Positions 7,183 to 14,396 of a stretch of DNA of 18,349 nt are shown here, in pieces. The stretch is taken from the NCBI RefSeq assembly GCF_003243465.1, contig NZ_QFQZ01000086.1, positions 1-18,349 of the forward strand, read 5' to 3'. Both the position numbers and the translations under genes were made by a program. The DNA comes from Caulobacter segnis. Its GTDB lineage: Bacteria > Pseudomonadota > Alphaproteobacteria > Caulobacterales > Caulobacteraceae. Under the pieces are notes generated by a model, which made no database searches, had not been told where the DNA came from, and saw only the letters and a list, made by a program, of their open reading frames with translations. Every line of letters starts with the position of its first letter. Position 1 is the first letter of the stretch.

Positions 7183-9685
7183 AGTCGACCTGACCAATTG
7201 CGATCGCGAGCCGATCCATATCCTGGGCTCAGTGCAGCCCTTCGGGTTTCTGCTCGCCGTCGACACGGACTGGCTGATCGTTCACGCCTCGACCACGACG
7301 CTGCGGTATCTGGGGACCTCGCCGGAGGACCTGATTGGCAAGCCCCTGGCCCAGGTCCTGAGCGGCCACGCCATCCACGCAGTCCGCGGTCGTCTGCAGA
7401 TCATGCGCGGCGCCGATGCGGTCGAGCGGATCTTCGGCCTGCCGCTGTCGGACGGCGGCGAGGACTTCGACCTCGCCCTGCACTATTCCGGACGCATGCT
7501 GATCATCGAGGGGGAGCCTAGCCAGGCCGACGCGCTGATCGAAGCGGCCTCGGCGGTGCGTTCGATGACCGCGCGGATCGCCGCCCGCCCCACCTTCGAG
7601 GAGTTCTGTCACGAGGCCGCGCGTCAGGTGCGCGCCCTAACCGAGTTCGACCGCGTCATGGTGTACCGCTTCAGCCAGGACGGCGCCGGCGAGGTGATCG
7701 CCGAGTCCGTGCGGCCGGGGATCGGCTCCTTCCTGGGCCAGCGGTACCCGGCGTCGGACATTCCGGTCCAGGCGCGCACGCTTTACGAACGGAACTGGCT
7801 GCGGATCATCGCCGACATCGACGCCCAGGTTTCCCCGATCGTGCCGCCGGTCAGCGTCACCGGCGAGCCCGTCGACCTGTCGATGAGCATGCTGCGCGCG
7901 GTCTCGCCCATTCACATCGAGTATTTGCGCAACATGGGCGTGGGCGCCTCGCTGTCGATATCCATCCTGCGAGACGGCAAGCTGTGGGGGCTGTTCGCCT
8001 GCCACCACTACGGCCCCAAGCACATCAGCTATGAGCGTCGCACGGCCGCGGAACTATTCGGGCAGTTGTTTTCCCTGACGCTGGAGAGCCGGGAGCGGGA
8101 AATCGAGACGCGCCGTCAGGCCGAAGCCCGCGCCCTCCACGATCGCATGATGGCGAGCGTCGTCGGCGCGCCGCAGGGCGCAGACACGCTGAGCCCCTAT
8201 TTGGACGACCTGTGCCGGCTGGTCCATTGCGACGGCCTGGCGCTCTGGCTGGAGGGGCGGCTGACCCTGCGCGACTCCACGCCGGACGCCAGCAATGTCC
8301 ATGCGCTGATCCGGCTGCTGCGCGAGAAGAACACCCACTCGGTATTCGCCACAAACGAGATCGCCGCGCTGCTGCCGTCGGCGGCTTCCTGGGCGGGCAA
8401 GGCGGCGGGCATGATGGCGGTTCCGCTTTCGCGCGCCCCGCGTGACTATCTGATTTTCTTTCGCAAGGAGCAGGCCCAGACCGTGGTCTGGGCCGGCAAG
8501 CCCGCCAAGCTGGTTCAAGTCGGGCCGCTCGGCGAGCGCCTGACCCCCCGCAAGAGCTTCGAGGCCTGGGAAGAGACCGTCCGGGGGCAGAGCCGTCCCT
8601 GGACCCAGGTCGAGCGTTTCCTGGCCGAAAGCATGCGGGTCAGCCTCCTGGAAATCGTCTTCCGGCTGACCGATCTCGCGGACGAGGAGCGCCAGCGCGC
8701 GAACCAGCGGCAGGAACTGCTGATCGCCGAGCTCAATCACCGGGTTCGCAACATCCTGGGCTTGATCCGAGGCCTGATCAGCCAGAGCCGCGCGGGCGTT
8801 TCGACGGTCGAGCAGTTCGCGGAAGTGGTCGGAGGGCGCGTCCAGGCCCTGGCGCGGGCGCATGACCAGATCACGCGGCACCAGTGGGGTCCTGGCGCGC
8901 TGAGCGACCTGATCACCGCCGAAGCCGAGGCCTATCTGAGCAACAGGGCCGATCGCGTAAGGCTTACGGGCGCGCCGACCGCCCTGGCGCCCGACGCCTT
9001 CTCGCTGCTGTCGCTCGTCATCCATGAGTTGATGACGAACTCGGCGAAGTATGGCGCCCTGTGCGACCAGCGCGGGCACGTGAAGGTCGACTGGACGCGC
9101 GACGCGCGGGGCGACTTGGTCATCGAGTGGCGCGAACGCGACGGGCCGCCGGTCAAGCCGCCGACTCGGCGAGGCTTCGGCTCGACCATCATCGAGCACT
9201 CCATCCCGCACGACCTGGACGGCGAGGTCACCCTGGACTACCGGCCCGAAGGCTTCCAGGCGCGGATCCGGATCCCCGCGCGCTACGTGACGACGGAGGG
9301 CGTGGCGGCGACCGCCGCCAGGGCCAGGCGCGCCGATACGCCTGTTCGGGTGCCGGAGCGGATGATGGTGCTGGAGGACAACATGATCATCGCGCTGGAC
9401 CTGGAGGACATGCTGCTCCGCCTGGGTGTCAAGCAGGTGACGGTCGCCTCGAGCGTCGGCCAAGCCCTGGACGTCCTGGCCGAAAGCTTGCCGCCCTTCG
9501 CGATCCTCGACGTCAATCTTGGGGCGGAGACGAGTTTTCCGGTGGCTGAGGCGCTGCAGCAGGCCGGCGTGCCTTTCGCGTTCGGAACGGGTTTCGGCGA
9601 CAGCGGGGCCTTCCCCGACCGCTTCCGGGACACGCCGGTGCTGCAAAAGCCCTACAGCGCAGAGAGCGTCGCGGCCCTGTTCTAG
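7151..9685 (+). CDS. bphP: Bacteriophytochrome HWE histidine kinase with C-terminal receiver
   Basis: An 844-residue red/far-red photosensor kinase. ATG at 7151 is chosen because GGAG lies 6 bases upstream and the protein then begins with the usual short arm carrying Cys17 (LTNCDREPIHI), the biliverdin attachment site. Domain order: PAS (about 20-110), GAF (about 140-300) with PASDIP motif (Asp203), His255 in SPIHIEYLRNMGV and CHHYGP around 285; PHY (about 315-500) with tongue PRKSF (466-470) and WAGKP; HWE kinase (about 520-715) with phospho-acceptor His530 in AELNHRVRN, N-box HELMTNSAKYG and the WRE motif of the HWE family; receiver (738-844) with acceptor Asp787 in LDVNLG and Lys833 in QKPYS. 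All chromophore and phosphotransfer residues appear intact. No separate response regulator lies nearby, so the output is the fused receiver or a partner elsewhere. The stop overlaps the convergent DUF393 stop through CTAG. Confidence 0.96.
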   Translation: MSEPASMPGFEVDLTNCDREPIHILGSVQPFGFLLAVDTDWLIVHASTTTLRYLGTSPEDLIGKPLAQVLSGHAIHAVRGRLQIMRGADAVERIFGLPLSDGGEDFDLALHYSGRMLIIEGEPSQADALIEAASAVRSMTARIAARPTFEEFCHEAARQVRALTEFDRVMVYRFSQDGAGEVIAESVRPGIGSFLGQRYPASDIPVQARTLYERNWLRIIADIDAQVSPIVPPVSVTGEPVDLSMSMLRAVSPIHIEYLRNMGVGASLSISILRDGKLWGLFACHHYGPKHISYERRTAAELFGQLFSLTLESREREIETRRQAEARALHDRMMASVVGAPQGADTLSPYLDDLCRLVHCDGLALWLEGRLTLRDSTPDASNVHALIRLLREKNTHSVFATNEIAALLPSAASWAGKAAGMMAVPLSRAPRDYLIFFRKEQAQTVVWAGKPAKLVQVGPLGERLTPRKSFEAWEETVRGQSRPWTQVERFLAESMRVSLLEIVFRLTDLADEERQRANQRQELLIAELNHRVRNILGLIRGLISQSRAGVSTVEQFAEVVGGRVQALARAHDQITRHQWGPGALSDLITAEAEAYLSNRADRVRLTGAPTALAPDAFSLLSLVIHELMTNSAKYGALCDQRGHVKVDWTRDARGDLVIEWRERDGPPVKPPTRRGFGSTIIEHSIPHDLDGEVTLDYRPEGFQARIRIPARYVTTEGVAATAARARRADTPVRVPERMMVLEDNMIIALDLEDMLLRLGVKQVTVASSVGQALDVLAESLPPFAILDVNLGAETSFPVAEALQQAGVPFAFGTGFGDSGAFPDRFRDTPVLQKPYSAESVAALF

Positions 9686-10110
9686 GGCTCGTCGACCAGG
9701 AACCTTGCTCTCTGGCTTTGGGAGGGAACGACGCAATGTTTGCGGCGCCCGAACAGGCGATAGCGACGACGCGCAACCCAGTCATAAGCTGCATCGGTCA
9801 GGCGTCTGGGCAGGCGGTCGATGACGGCCAGCCAACGCCAGGGCCGGGGCATGCGCCGCAGGATCGCAGCGAACGCCGCGGTCTTGGTCAGCGCCCGGCC
9901 CTGGTCGATGAAAATAAGGCTATCGGGCGAGTGGGGGTCAATGCCAAGGCTCCCGGCCAGCCGCTGGCCATAGGGCGTCTGCAAAGGGACGAACCGGACC
10001 ACGCCCCGCCGGTCGATCGCCATCACGGTCCGCACCGCGCCGTTGCAGAGGTTGCAAACCCCGTCGAACAGCATCAGGCCCTCCGGCGCGTGAGGCGGGT
10101 TAGTCGTCAC
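9682..10110 (-). CDS. DUF393 (DCC) thiol-disulfide oxidoreductase-like protein
   Basis: A 142-residue protein of the DUF393/DCC family, recognised from the N-terminal LMLFDGVCNLCN motif with Cys19 and Cys22 as a CxxC pair. The family looks like a compact thioredoxin-type fold and is often called a predicted thiol-disulfide oxidoreductase; the actual reaction is not established. No signal peptide or membrane segment is evident, and the C-terminus is very Arg-rich (RRRYRLFGRRK). The start is a GTG at 10110 that overlaps the TGA stop of the SRPBCC gene as GTGA, so translation is very likely coupled. At the other end its TAG stop shares the palindrome CTAG with the stop of the convergent bphP. 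The second gene of a small minus-strand unit downstream of acsA. Confidence 0.88.
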   Translation of the reverse strand: MTTNPPHAPEGLMLFDGVCNLCNGAVRTVMAIDRRGVVRFVPLQTPYGQRLAGSLGIDPHSPDSLIFIDQGRALTKTAAFAAILRRMPRPWRWLAVIDRLPRRLTDAAYDWVARRRYRLFGRRKHCVVPSQSQRARFLVDEP

Positions 10111-10661
10111 GGCCGCTCACACTCGCGGCGCAGCGCCCGGAGGGCGGCCGGCGCGTCCCGTCGCATCATGGGGCCCACCAGATCGATGGGCAGACCAAAC
10201 GGCGGGCTGGCCCAGAAGTCATAGTCCACCTGTGTGCGCCGGCCGCCGTCGATCGGCGTCAACCGCCACGCCCCCTCGCAGGCGCGGATATCGCCCTGGA
10301 CGCACGTGAAGCGGATCATGCGGTTTGGTTCGAGCGTCACGCGCGAGGTCGAGCGCACGGGCGGCAGGAAGACGCTGAAGCGGACGACGTGCTCGCGGAT
10401 CTGGCCCAGCGGGTCGGTGGACAGCACCTTGCATCTGCGCACGCCGGGCATGATCCGTGCGGCGCGATCGCAGTCGAGCAAGGTCTTGTAGACGGTCTCG
10501 GGGGACGCGGCGATCTCGGTTCGCGCCCGGACGACCCCATGCCCCTGGTCGTCGAGCCGCATGGAAACCGCGACCGTGTCGTCTCGCTCGCTGTTCTCGG
10601 CGCCCACGGCCGACGTGGCCAGGCCGAGACAGAAGCTGCAGGCAAGAGCGATTGGGCGCAT
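10107..10661 (-). CDS. Exported SRPBCC (START/polyketide cyclase-like) protein
   Basis: About 184 residues from the ATG at 10661; a GTG one codon upstream (10664) is possible. Residues 1-21 form a signal peptide (RPIALACSFCLGLATSAVGA, then ENSERDD), so the mature protein should be periplasmic. The rest has the SRPBCC/polyketide-cyclase pattern: a first strand VVRARTEIAASPETVYKTLLDCDRAARIMPGV, as in the Coq10/START-like 'VWxxLtDyda' motif, and a terminal helix after GLPIDLVGPMMRRDAPAALRALR. Such folds enclose a hydrophobic ligand, often a lipid or quinone-like molecule; the ligand here is unknown. It follows acsA on the same strand by 40 bases and is translationally coupled to the DUF393 gene (GTGA overlap). 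No good SD is seen; instead the start codon lies at the foot of a strong hairpin. Confidence 0.85.
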   Translation of the reverse strand: MRPIALACSFCLGLATSAVGAENSERDDTVAVSMRLDDQGHGVVRARTEIAASPETVYKTLLDCDRAARIMPGVRRCKVLSTDPLGQIREHVVRFSVFLPPVRSTSRVTLEPNRMIRFTCVQGDIRACEGAWRLTPIDGGRRTQVDYDFWASPPFGLPIDLVGPMMRRDAPAALRALRRECERP

Positions 10662-10689
10662 CACGCCAAAGCTAACGCTTCGGCGTGAT
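10660..10689 (-). promoter_or_regulatory. Hairpin covering the SRPBCC start region after acsA
   Basis: In minus-strand RNA, 10689-10677 (AUCACGCCGAAGC) pairs with 10672-10660 (GCUUUGGCGUGAU) around a GUUA loop. It gives 13 pairs, one of them G-U. Read as plus-strand RNA the same position is an A-C mismatch, so the structure fits minus-strand RNA better. The AUG of the SRPBCC gene begins with the last two bases of the stem. There is no U-tract after it on the minus strand, so it looks more like translation control or an acsA mRNA 3'-end structure than a terminator. Confidence 0.6.
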
Positions 10690-10701
10690 TTTCGTCAGGC
10701 C

Positions 10702-12642
10702 TCACGCGCCGGCGCGATTTTGTACGAGGTCGTCCACCACCGAGGGGTCGGCCAGGGTCGAGGTGTCCCCCAGGCTTTCCAATTCGTTCTCGGCGATCTT
10801 GCGCAGGATGCGGCGCATGATCTTGCCCGAGCGGGTCTTCGGCAGGCCCGGCGCCCACTGGATGACGTCGGGCGTGGCGATCGGGCCGATCTCGCGACGG
10901 ACCCAGTCGGTCAGCTCCTTGCGCAGCGCGTCGCTCGGCGTCACGCCTGCGTTCAGGGTCACGTAGCAATAGATGCCCTGGCCCTTGATGTTGTGCGGAT
11001 AGCCGACGACGGCGGCCTCGGCGACACGCGGGTGGGCGACGAGGGCGCTTTCGACCTCGGCGGTGCCCAGGCGGTGGCCGGAGACGTTGAGCACGTCGTC
11101 CACGCGGCCCGTGATCCAGTAGTAGCCGTCGGCGTCGCGGCGGCAGCCGTCGCCGGTGAAGTACTTTCCAGGATAGGTCGAGAAGTAGGTCTCGAAGAAG
11201 CGGCGGTGGTCGCCATAGACGGTCCGCATCTGGCCCGGCCAGCTGTCGGTGATCACCAGGTTGCCCTCGGTCGGGCCCTCCAGGACCACGCCCTCGGCGT
11301 CGACCAGCTCGGGTTTCACGCCGGGCATAGGGCCACAGGCCGAGCCGGGCTTCAGCGCGTCGGCGCCGGGGAGCGGGGTCATCAGGGTCCCGCCGGTTTC
11401 AGTCTGCCACCAGGTGTCGACGATCGGGCAGCGGCTCTCGCCCACCACACGGTGGTACCAGAGCCAAGCCTCTGGGTTGATCGGCTCGCCGACGCTGCCC
11501 AGCAGCCGCAGCGAGGCGCGCGACGTGCGCTCGACCGGCGCCTCGCCCTCGCGCATCAGGGCGCGCAGGGCCGTCGGGGCCGTGTAGAAGATCTCGACCT
11601 TGTGCTTGTCGATCACCTGCCAGAAGCGGCTGTTGCAGGGATAGTTCGGCACGCCCTCGAACATCACGCTGGTCGCGCCGTTCGCCAGGGGGCCATAGAC
11701 GATGTAGGTGTGGCCTGTGACCCAGCCCACGTCGGCCGTACACCAGTAGATCTCGCCGGGCCGGTAGTCGAACACCACCTCGTGTGTCCAGCTGGCCCAG
11801 ACCAGATAGCCGCCGGTGGTGTGCAGCACGCCCTTGGGCTTCCCCGTCGAGCCCGAGGTGTAGAGGATGAACAGCGGGTCCTCGGCGTTCATCGGCTCGG
11901 GCGCGCAGTGGATCGAGGCCTTGGCGGCGGCGTGTTCGTAGATGATGTCGCGGCCGGCGGTCAGCGGCACGCTGGCGCCGGTGCGGGTGACAACCAGCAC
12001 CTTTTCCACCCCGGGACAATGCGCCAGGGCCGTGTCGACATTGGTCTTCAGCGGAATACGCTTCCCGCCGCGCACCCCTTCGTCGGCCGTGATGACCAGC
12101 TTGGAGTCGCAGTCATTGATGCGGCCGGCCAGGCTGTCGGGCGAGAAGCCCGCGAACACCACCGAGTGCACCGCGCCGATTCGGGCGCAGGCCAGCATGG
12201 CGTAGGCGGCCTCCGGGATCATCGGCAGGTAGATGGTGACCCGGTCGCCCTTGGTGACGCCCTGGGCCTTGAACACGTTGGCCATGCGGCAAACCTGTTC
12301 GTGCAGTTCGGCATACGTGATCTTGCGTGAGGCCGCCGGATCGTCGCCTTCCCAGATCAGCGCCACGTCGTTGGCGCGGTGGCGCAGGTGTCGGTCTATG
12401 CAGTTGGCCGAGACATTGAGGACGCCGTCCTCATACCACCGGATCCGGAAGTCCTCCTCATGGAAGGAGACGTCCTTGATCTTGCTGGGCGGCGTGATCC
12501 AGTCGAGGCGGCTGGCCATATCCTTCCAGTAGCCGTGCGGATCCTCGTCGGCGCGCCGCCGGGCGGCCGCCAGGGCGTCTGCGTTCAGATGGGCGCGCTC
12601 GCCCCAGGCCTTCGGAACCGGAAACAGCATGCTGTCGCTCAC
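10702..12642 (-). CDS. acsA: Acetyl-CoA synthetase (acetate-CoA ligase, AMP-forming)
   Basis: About 646 residues. It converts acetate, ATP and CoA to acetyl-CoA through an acetyl-adenylate, in the cytosol. The P-loop-like AMP-binding motif YTSGSTGKPKG is at 261-271; the ANL core A5 motif region shows DTWWQTETGG, whose Trp shapes the small acetate pocket; the hinge and A8 region show YYWITGRVDDVLNVSGHRLGTAEVE; Lys607 in TRSGKIMRR is the conserved catalytic lysine that is controlled by acetylation in this family. Start: GTG at 12642 (SDSMLFPVPKAW) has AGGGAG 8 bases upstream; a GTG at 12651 and an ATG at 12630 are in frame. Length equals that of E. coli Acs within a few residues. It lies 114 bases downstream of an aldehyde dehydrogenase gene on the same strand, so the pair can carry acetaldehyde to acetyl-CoA. 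Confidence 0.96.
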   Translation of the reverse strand: MSDSMLFPVPKAWGERAHLNADALAAARRRADEDPHGYWKDMASRLDWITPPSKIKDVSFHEEDFRIRWYEDGVLNVSANCIDRHLRHRANDVALIWEGDDPAASRKITYAELHEQVCRMANVFKAQGVTKGDRVTIYLPMIPEAAYAMLACARIGAVHSVVFAGFSPDSLAGRINDCDSKLVITADEGVRGGKRIPLKTNVDTALAHCPGVEKVLVVTRTGASVPLTAGRDIIYEHAAAKASIHCAPEPMNAEDPLFILYTSGSTGKPKGVLHTTGGYLVWASWTHEVVFDYRPGEIYWCTADVGWVTGHTYIVYGPLANGATSVMFEGVPNYPCNSRFWQVIDKHKVEIFYTAPTALRALMREGEAPVERTSRASLRLLGSVGEPINPEAWLWYHRVVGESRCPIVDTWWQTETGGTLMTPLPGADALKPGSACGPMPGVKPELVDAEGVVLEGPTEGNLVITDSWPGQMRTVYGDHRRFFETYFSTYPGKYFTGDGCRRDADGYYWITGRVDDVLNVSGHRLGTAEVESALVAHPRVAEAAVVGYPHNIKGQGIYCYVTLNAGVTPSDALRKELTDWVRREIGPIATPDVIQWAPGLPKTRSGKIMRRILRKIAENELESLGDTSTLADPSVVDDLVQNRAGA

Positions 12643-12691
12643 CCACCGCACTCCCTAATATTATTGCCGCCGGAATAGGCGAAGCCAAGCG

Positions 12692-12729
12692 CCGGGCGCA
12701 AGAAGACCATTACGGTTTCTCGCGCCCGG
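12692..12729 (-). terminator. Hairpin between aldehyde dehydrogenase and acsA
   Basis: CCGGGCGC (12692-12699) pairs with GCGCCCGG (12722-12729); inner pairs (AAGAA/TTTCT side and ACC/GGT around ATTAC) extend the stem imperfectly. It lies 27-65 bases after the dehydrogenase stop on the minus strand. No clean T-tract follows (GCGCTTGGCTTCG), so termination may be partial, allowing some read-through into acsA. Confidence 0.5.
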
Positions 12730-12756
12730 GCGGGCCGCCCGGAAAATGAAGTTGGA

Positions 12757-14277
12757 TCAGAAGAAGCCGAGGGCCTTTGCGCTGTAGCTGACGAGCAGAT
12801 TCTTGGTCTGCTGGTAGTGATCCAGCATCATCTTGTGGGTCTCGCGGCCCACGCCTGACTGCTTGTAGCCGCCGAAAGCCGCGTGGGCCGGATAGGCGTG
12901 ATAGCAGTTGGTCCACACCCGGCCCGCCTCGATGCCGCGGCCGAAGCGGTAGCAGCGGTTGGCGTCGCGGCTCCAAACACCCGCTCCCAGGCCGAAGGCT
13001 GTGTCGTTGGCGATCGCCAGCGCCTCTTCCTCGGTCTTGAAGGTCGTGACGGCCAGCACGGGGCCGAAGATCTCCTCCTGGAAGATCCGCATCTTGTTGT
13101 GGCCCTCGAAAACCGTCGGCTCGACGTAGTAGCCGTCCGCCAGCTGGCCCGGCAGCACCTTGCGGTGGCCACCGGCCAACAGCTTGGCGCCTTCCTGGCG
13201 ACCGATGTCCATGTAGCCGAGGATCTTGTTCAGCTGCTCCTCGGACGCTTGGGCGCCAATCATCGTGGCGGGATCCAGCGGGCTGCCCTGGACTACCGCG
13301 TTCACGCGCTTGAGGGCGCGCTCCATGAACCGGTCGTAGATCGACTCCTGCACGAGCGCGCGGCTCGGGCAGGTGCAGACCTCGCCCTGGTTCAGGGCGA
13401 ACATGGTGAAACCTTCGAGCGCCTTGTCGAAATAGTCGTCGTCCTCGCGGGCCACGTCGTCGAAGAAGATGTTCGGCGACTTGCCGCCCAGCTCCAGGGT
13501 CACCGGGATCAGGTTCTGGCTGGCGTACTGCATGATCAGCCGGCCGGTGGAGGTCTCGCCGGTGAAGGCGATCTTGGAGATGCGCGGGCTGGAGGCCAGG
13601 GGCTTGCCGGCCTCCAGGCCGAAGCCGTTGACGATGTTGAGCACGCCAGCCGGCAGCAGGTCGCCGATCAGCTCGGCCCAGACCATGATCGACGCGGGGG
13701 TCTGCTCCGCCGGCTTCAGCACCACGCAGTTGCCGGCCGCCAGGGCTGGCGCGAGTTTCCAGCAGGCCATCAGCAGGGGGAAGTTCCAGGGGATGATCTG
13801 ACCCACCACGCCGAGCGGCTCATGAAAGTGGTAGGCGATGGTGTCGTGGTCGATCTCGGAGATCGAGCCTTCCTGGCTGCGCAGGCAACCGGCGAAATAG
13901 CGGAAGTGGTCGATGGCCAGCGGAATGTCGGCGGCCAGGGTTTCGCGGATCGGCTTGCCATTATCCCAGGTCTCGGCCGTGGCCAGGACCTCGAGGTTCT
14001 CCTCCATGCGATCGGCGATGCGCAGCAGGATCCGAGCGCGGTCGGCTGGGCTGGTCTTGCCCCAGGAGGCCTTGGCCGCGTGAGCCGCGTCGAGGGCGCG
14101 TTCAACGTCGACGGCTTGAGAGCGGGCGATCTCGCAGATCTTCCGGCCGTGGATCGGCGAGCCATTGTCGAAATAGCGGCCGTCGGCCGGGGCGACCCAC
14201 TGGCCGCCGATGAAGTTGTCGTAGCGGCCCTTGAACGGCGGACGCGACAGCGACTCGATGAATTCGGGTTTGGTCAT
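12757..14277 (-). CDS. aldB: NAD-dependent (acet)aldehyde dehydrogenase, AldB/AcoD/ExaC type
   Basis: A 506-residue aldehyde dehydrogenase, cytosolic, oxidising acetaldehyde or similar short aldehydes to the acid with NAD(P). Catalytic residues are in place: Asn165 in PWNFPL, Lys188 in VVLKPAEQTP (cofactor), Glu262 in LELGGKSPN, nucleophile Cys301 in GEVCTCPSR with a second Cys303. The GEVCTCPSR form and the DDFDK-like insert (REDDDYFDKALEGF) are typical of the AldB/AcoD/ExaC branch used in ethanol and acetoin catabolism. ATG at 14277 follows GGAGG with 7 bases spacing, an excellent site. It is flanked upstream by an AcoR-like regulator and downstream by acsA, all on the same strand, which fits a route acetaldehyde to acetate to acetyl-CoA. 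The exact substrate cannot be read from sequence; the symbol reflects the family, and acoD or exaC would be equally fair. Confidence 0.93.
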   Translation of the reverse strand: MTKPEFIESLSRPPFKGRYDNFIGGQWVAPADGRYFDNGSPIHGRKICEIARSQAVDVERALDAAHAAKASWGKTSPADRARILLRIADRMEENLEVLATAETWDNGKPIRETLAADIPLAIDHFRYFAGCLRSQEGSISEIDHDTIAYHFHEPLGVVGQIIPWNFPLLMACWKLAPALAAGNCVVLKPAEQTPASIMVWAELIGDLLPAGVLNIVNGFGLEAGKPLASSPRISKIAFTGETSTGRLIMQYASQNLIPVTLELGGKSPNIFFDDVAREDDDYFDKALEGFTMFALNQGEVCTCPSRALVQESIYDRFMERALKRVNAVVQGSPLDPATMIGAQASEEQLNKILGYMDIGRQEGAKLLAGGHRKVLPGQLADGYYVEPTVFEGHNKMRIFQEEIFGPVLAVTTFKTEEEALAIANDTAFGLGAGVWSRDANRCYRFGRGIEAGRVWTNCYHAYPAHAAFGGYKQSGVGRETHKMMLDHYQQTKNLLVSYSAKALGFF

Positions 14278-14375
14278 GGTTTCCTCCGTGCCGCCTTTTC
14301 GGCGGGCTCTGGAGGGAAGTTTGCGACCAGGCTCCGGGCTTAGCGAAGTCGCGTCGAAGCGCCACCGCCATGGGG

Positions 14376-14393
14376 TGTCTCAGATCTGAGACA
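14376..14393. promoter_or_regulatory. Perfect 18-bp palindrome, candidate operator
   Basis: TGTCTCAGATCTGAGACA is identical to its reverse complement. It starts 3 bases after the stop of the GAF-Fis regulator (minus strand) and lies about 100 bases upstream of the aldehyde dehydrogenase ATG. A two-fold symmetric site of this size in front of the likely target, and next to a Fis-HTH regulator that would bind as a dimer, makes it the natural operator candidate. There is no T-tract to support a terminator role. Confidence 0.7.
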
Positions 14394-14396
14394 GGT

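Noticed and set aside
8054..9736. Long open frame (560 codons) on the minus strand opposite bphP
   Set aside because: It lies antisense to a gene with every phytochrome, kinase and receiver motif. Its translation has Arg/Gly/Gln-rich, low-complexity composition with no recognisable domain, as expected for the reverse frame of a GC-rich gene.
10561..12330. 589-codon plus-strand open frame opposite acsA
   Set aside because: It is the complement of the well-supported acsA coding frame. The translation is dominated by Asp/Val/Gly/His/Arg strings and has no family signature.
12883..14343. 486-codon plus-strand open frame opposite the aldehyde dehydrogenase
   Set aside because: Antisense shadow of a gene with complete catalytic motifs; it also runs through the dehydrogenase ribosome binding site.
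14278..14396. Sigma54 promoter for the aldehyde dehydrogenase
   Set aside because: No TGGCAC-N5-TTGC-like match with the invariant GG and GC at the right spacing was found, consistent with the regulator lacking an AAA+ domain.
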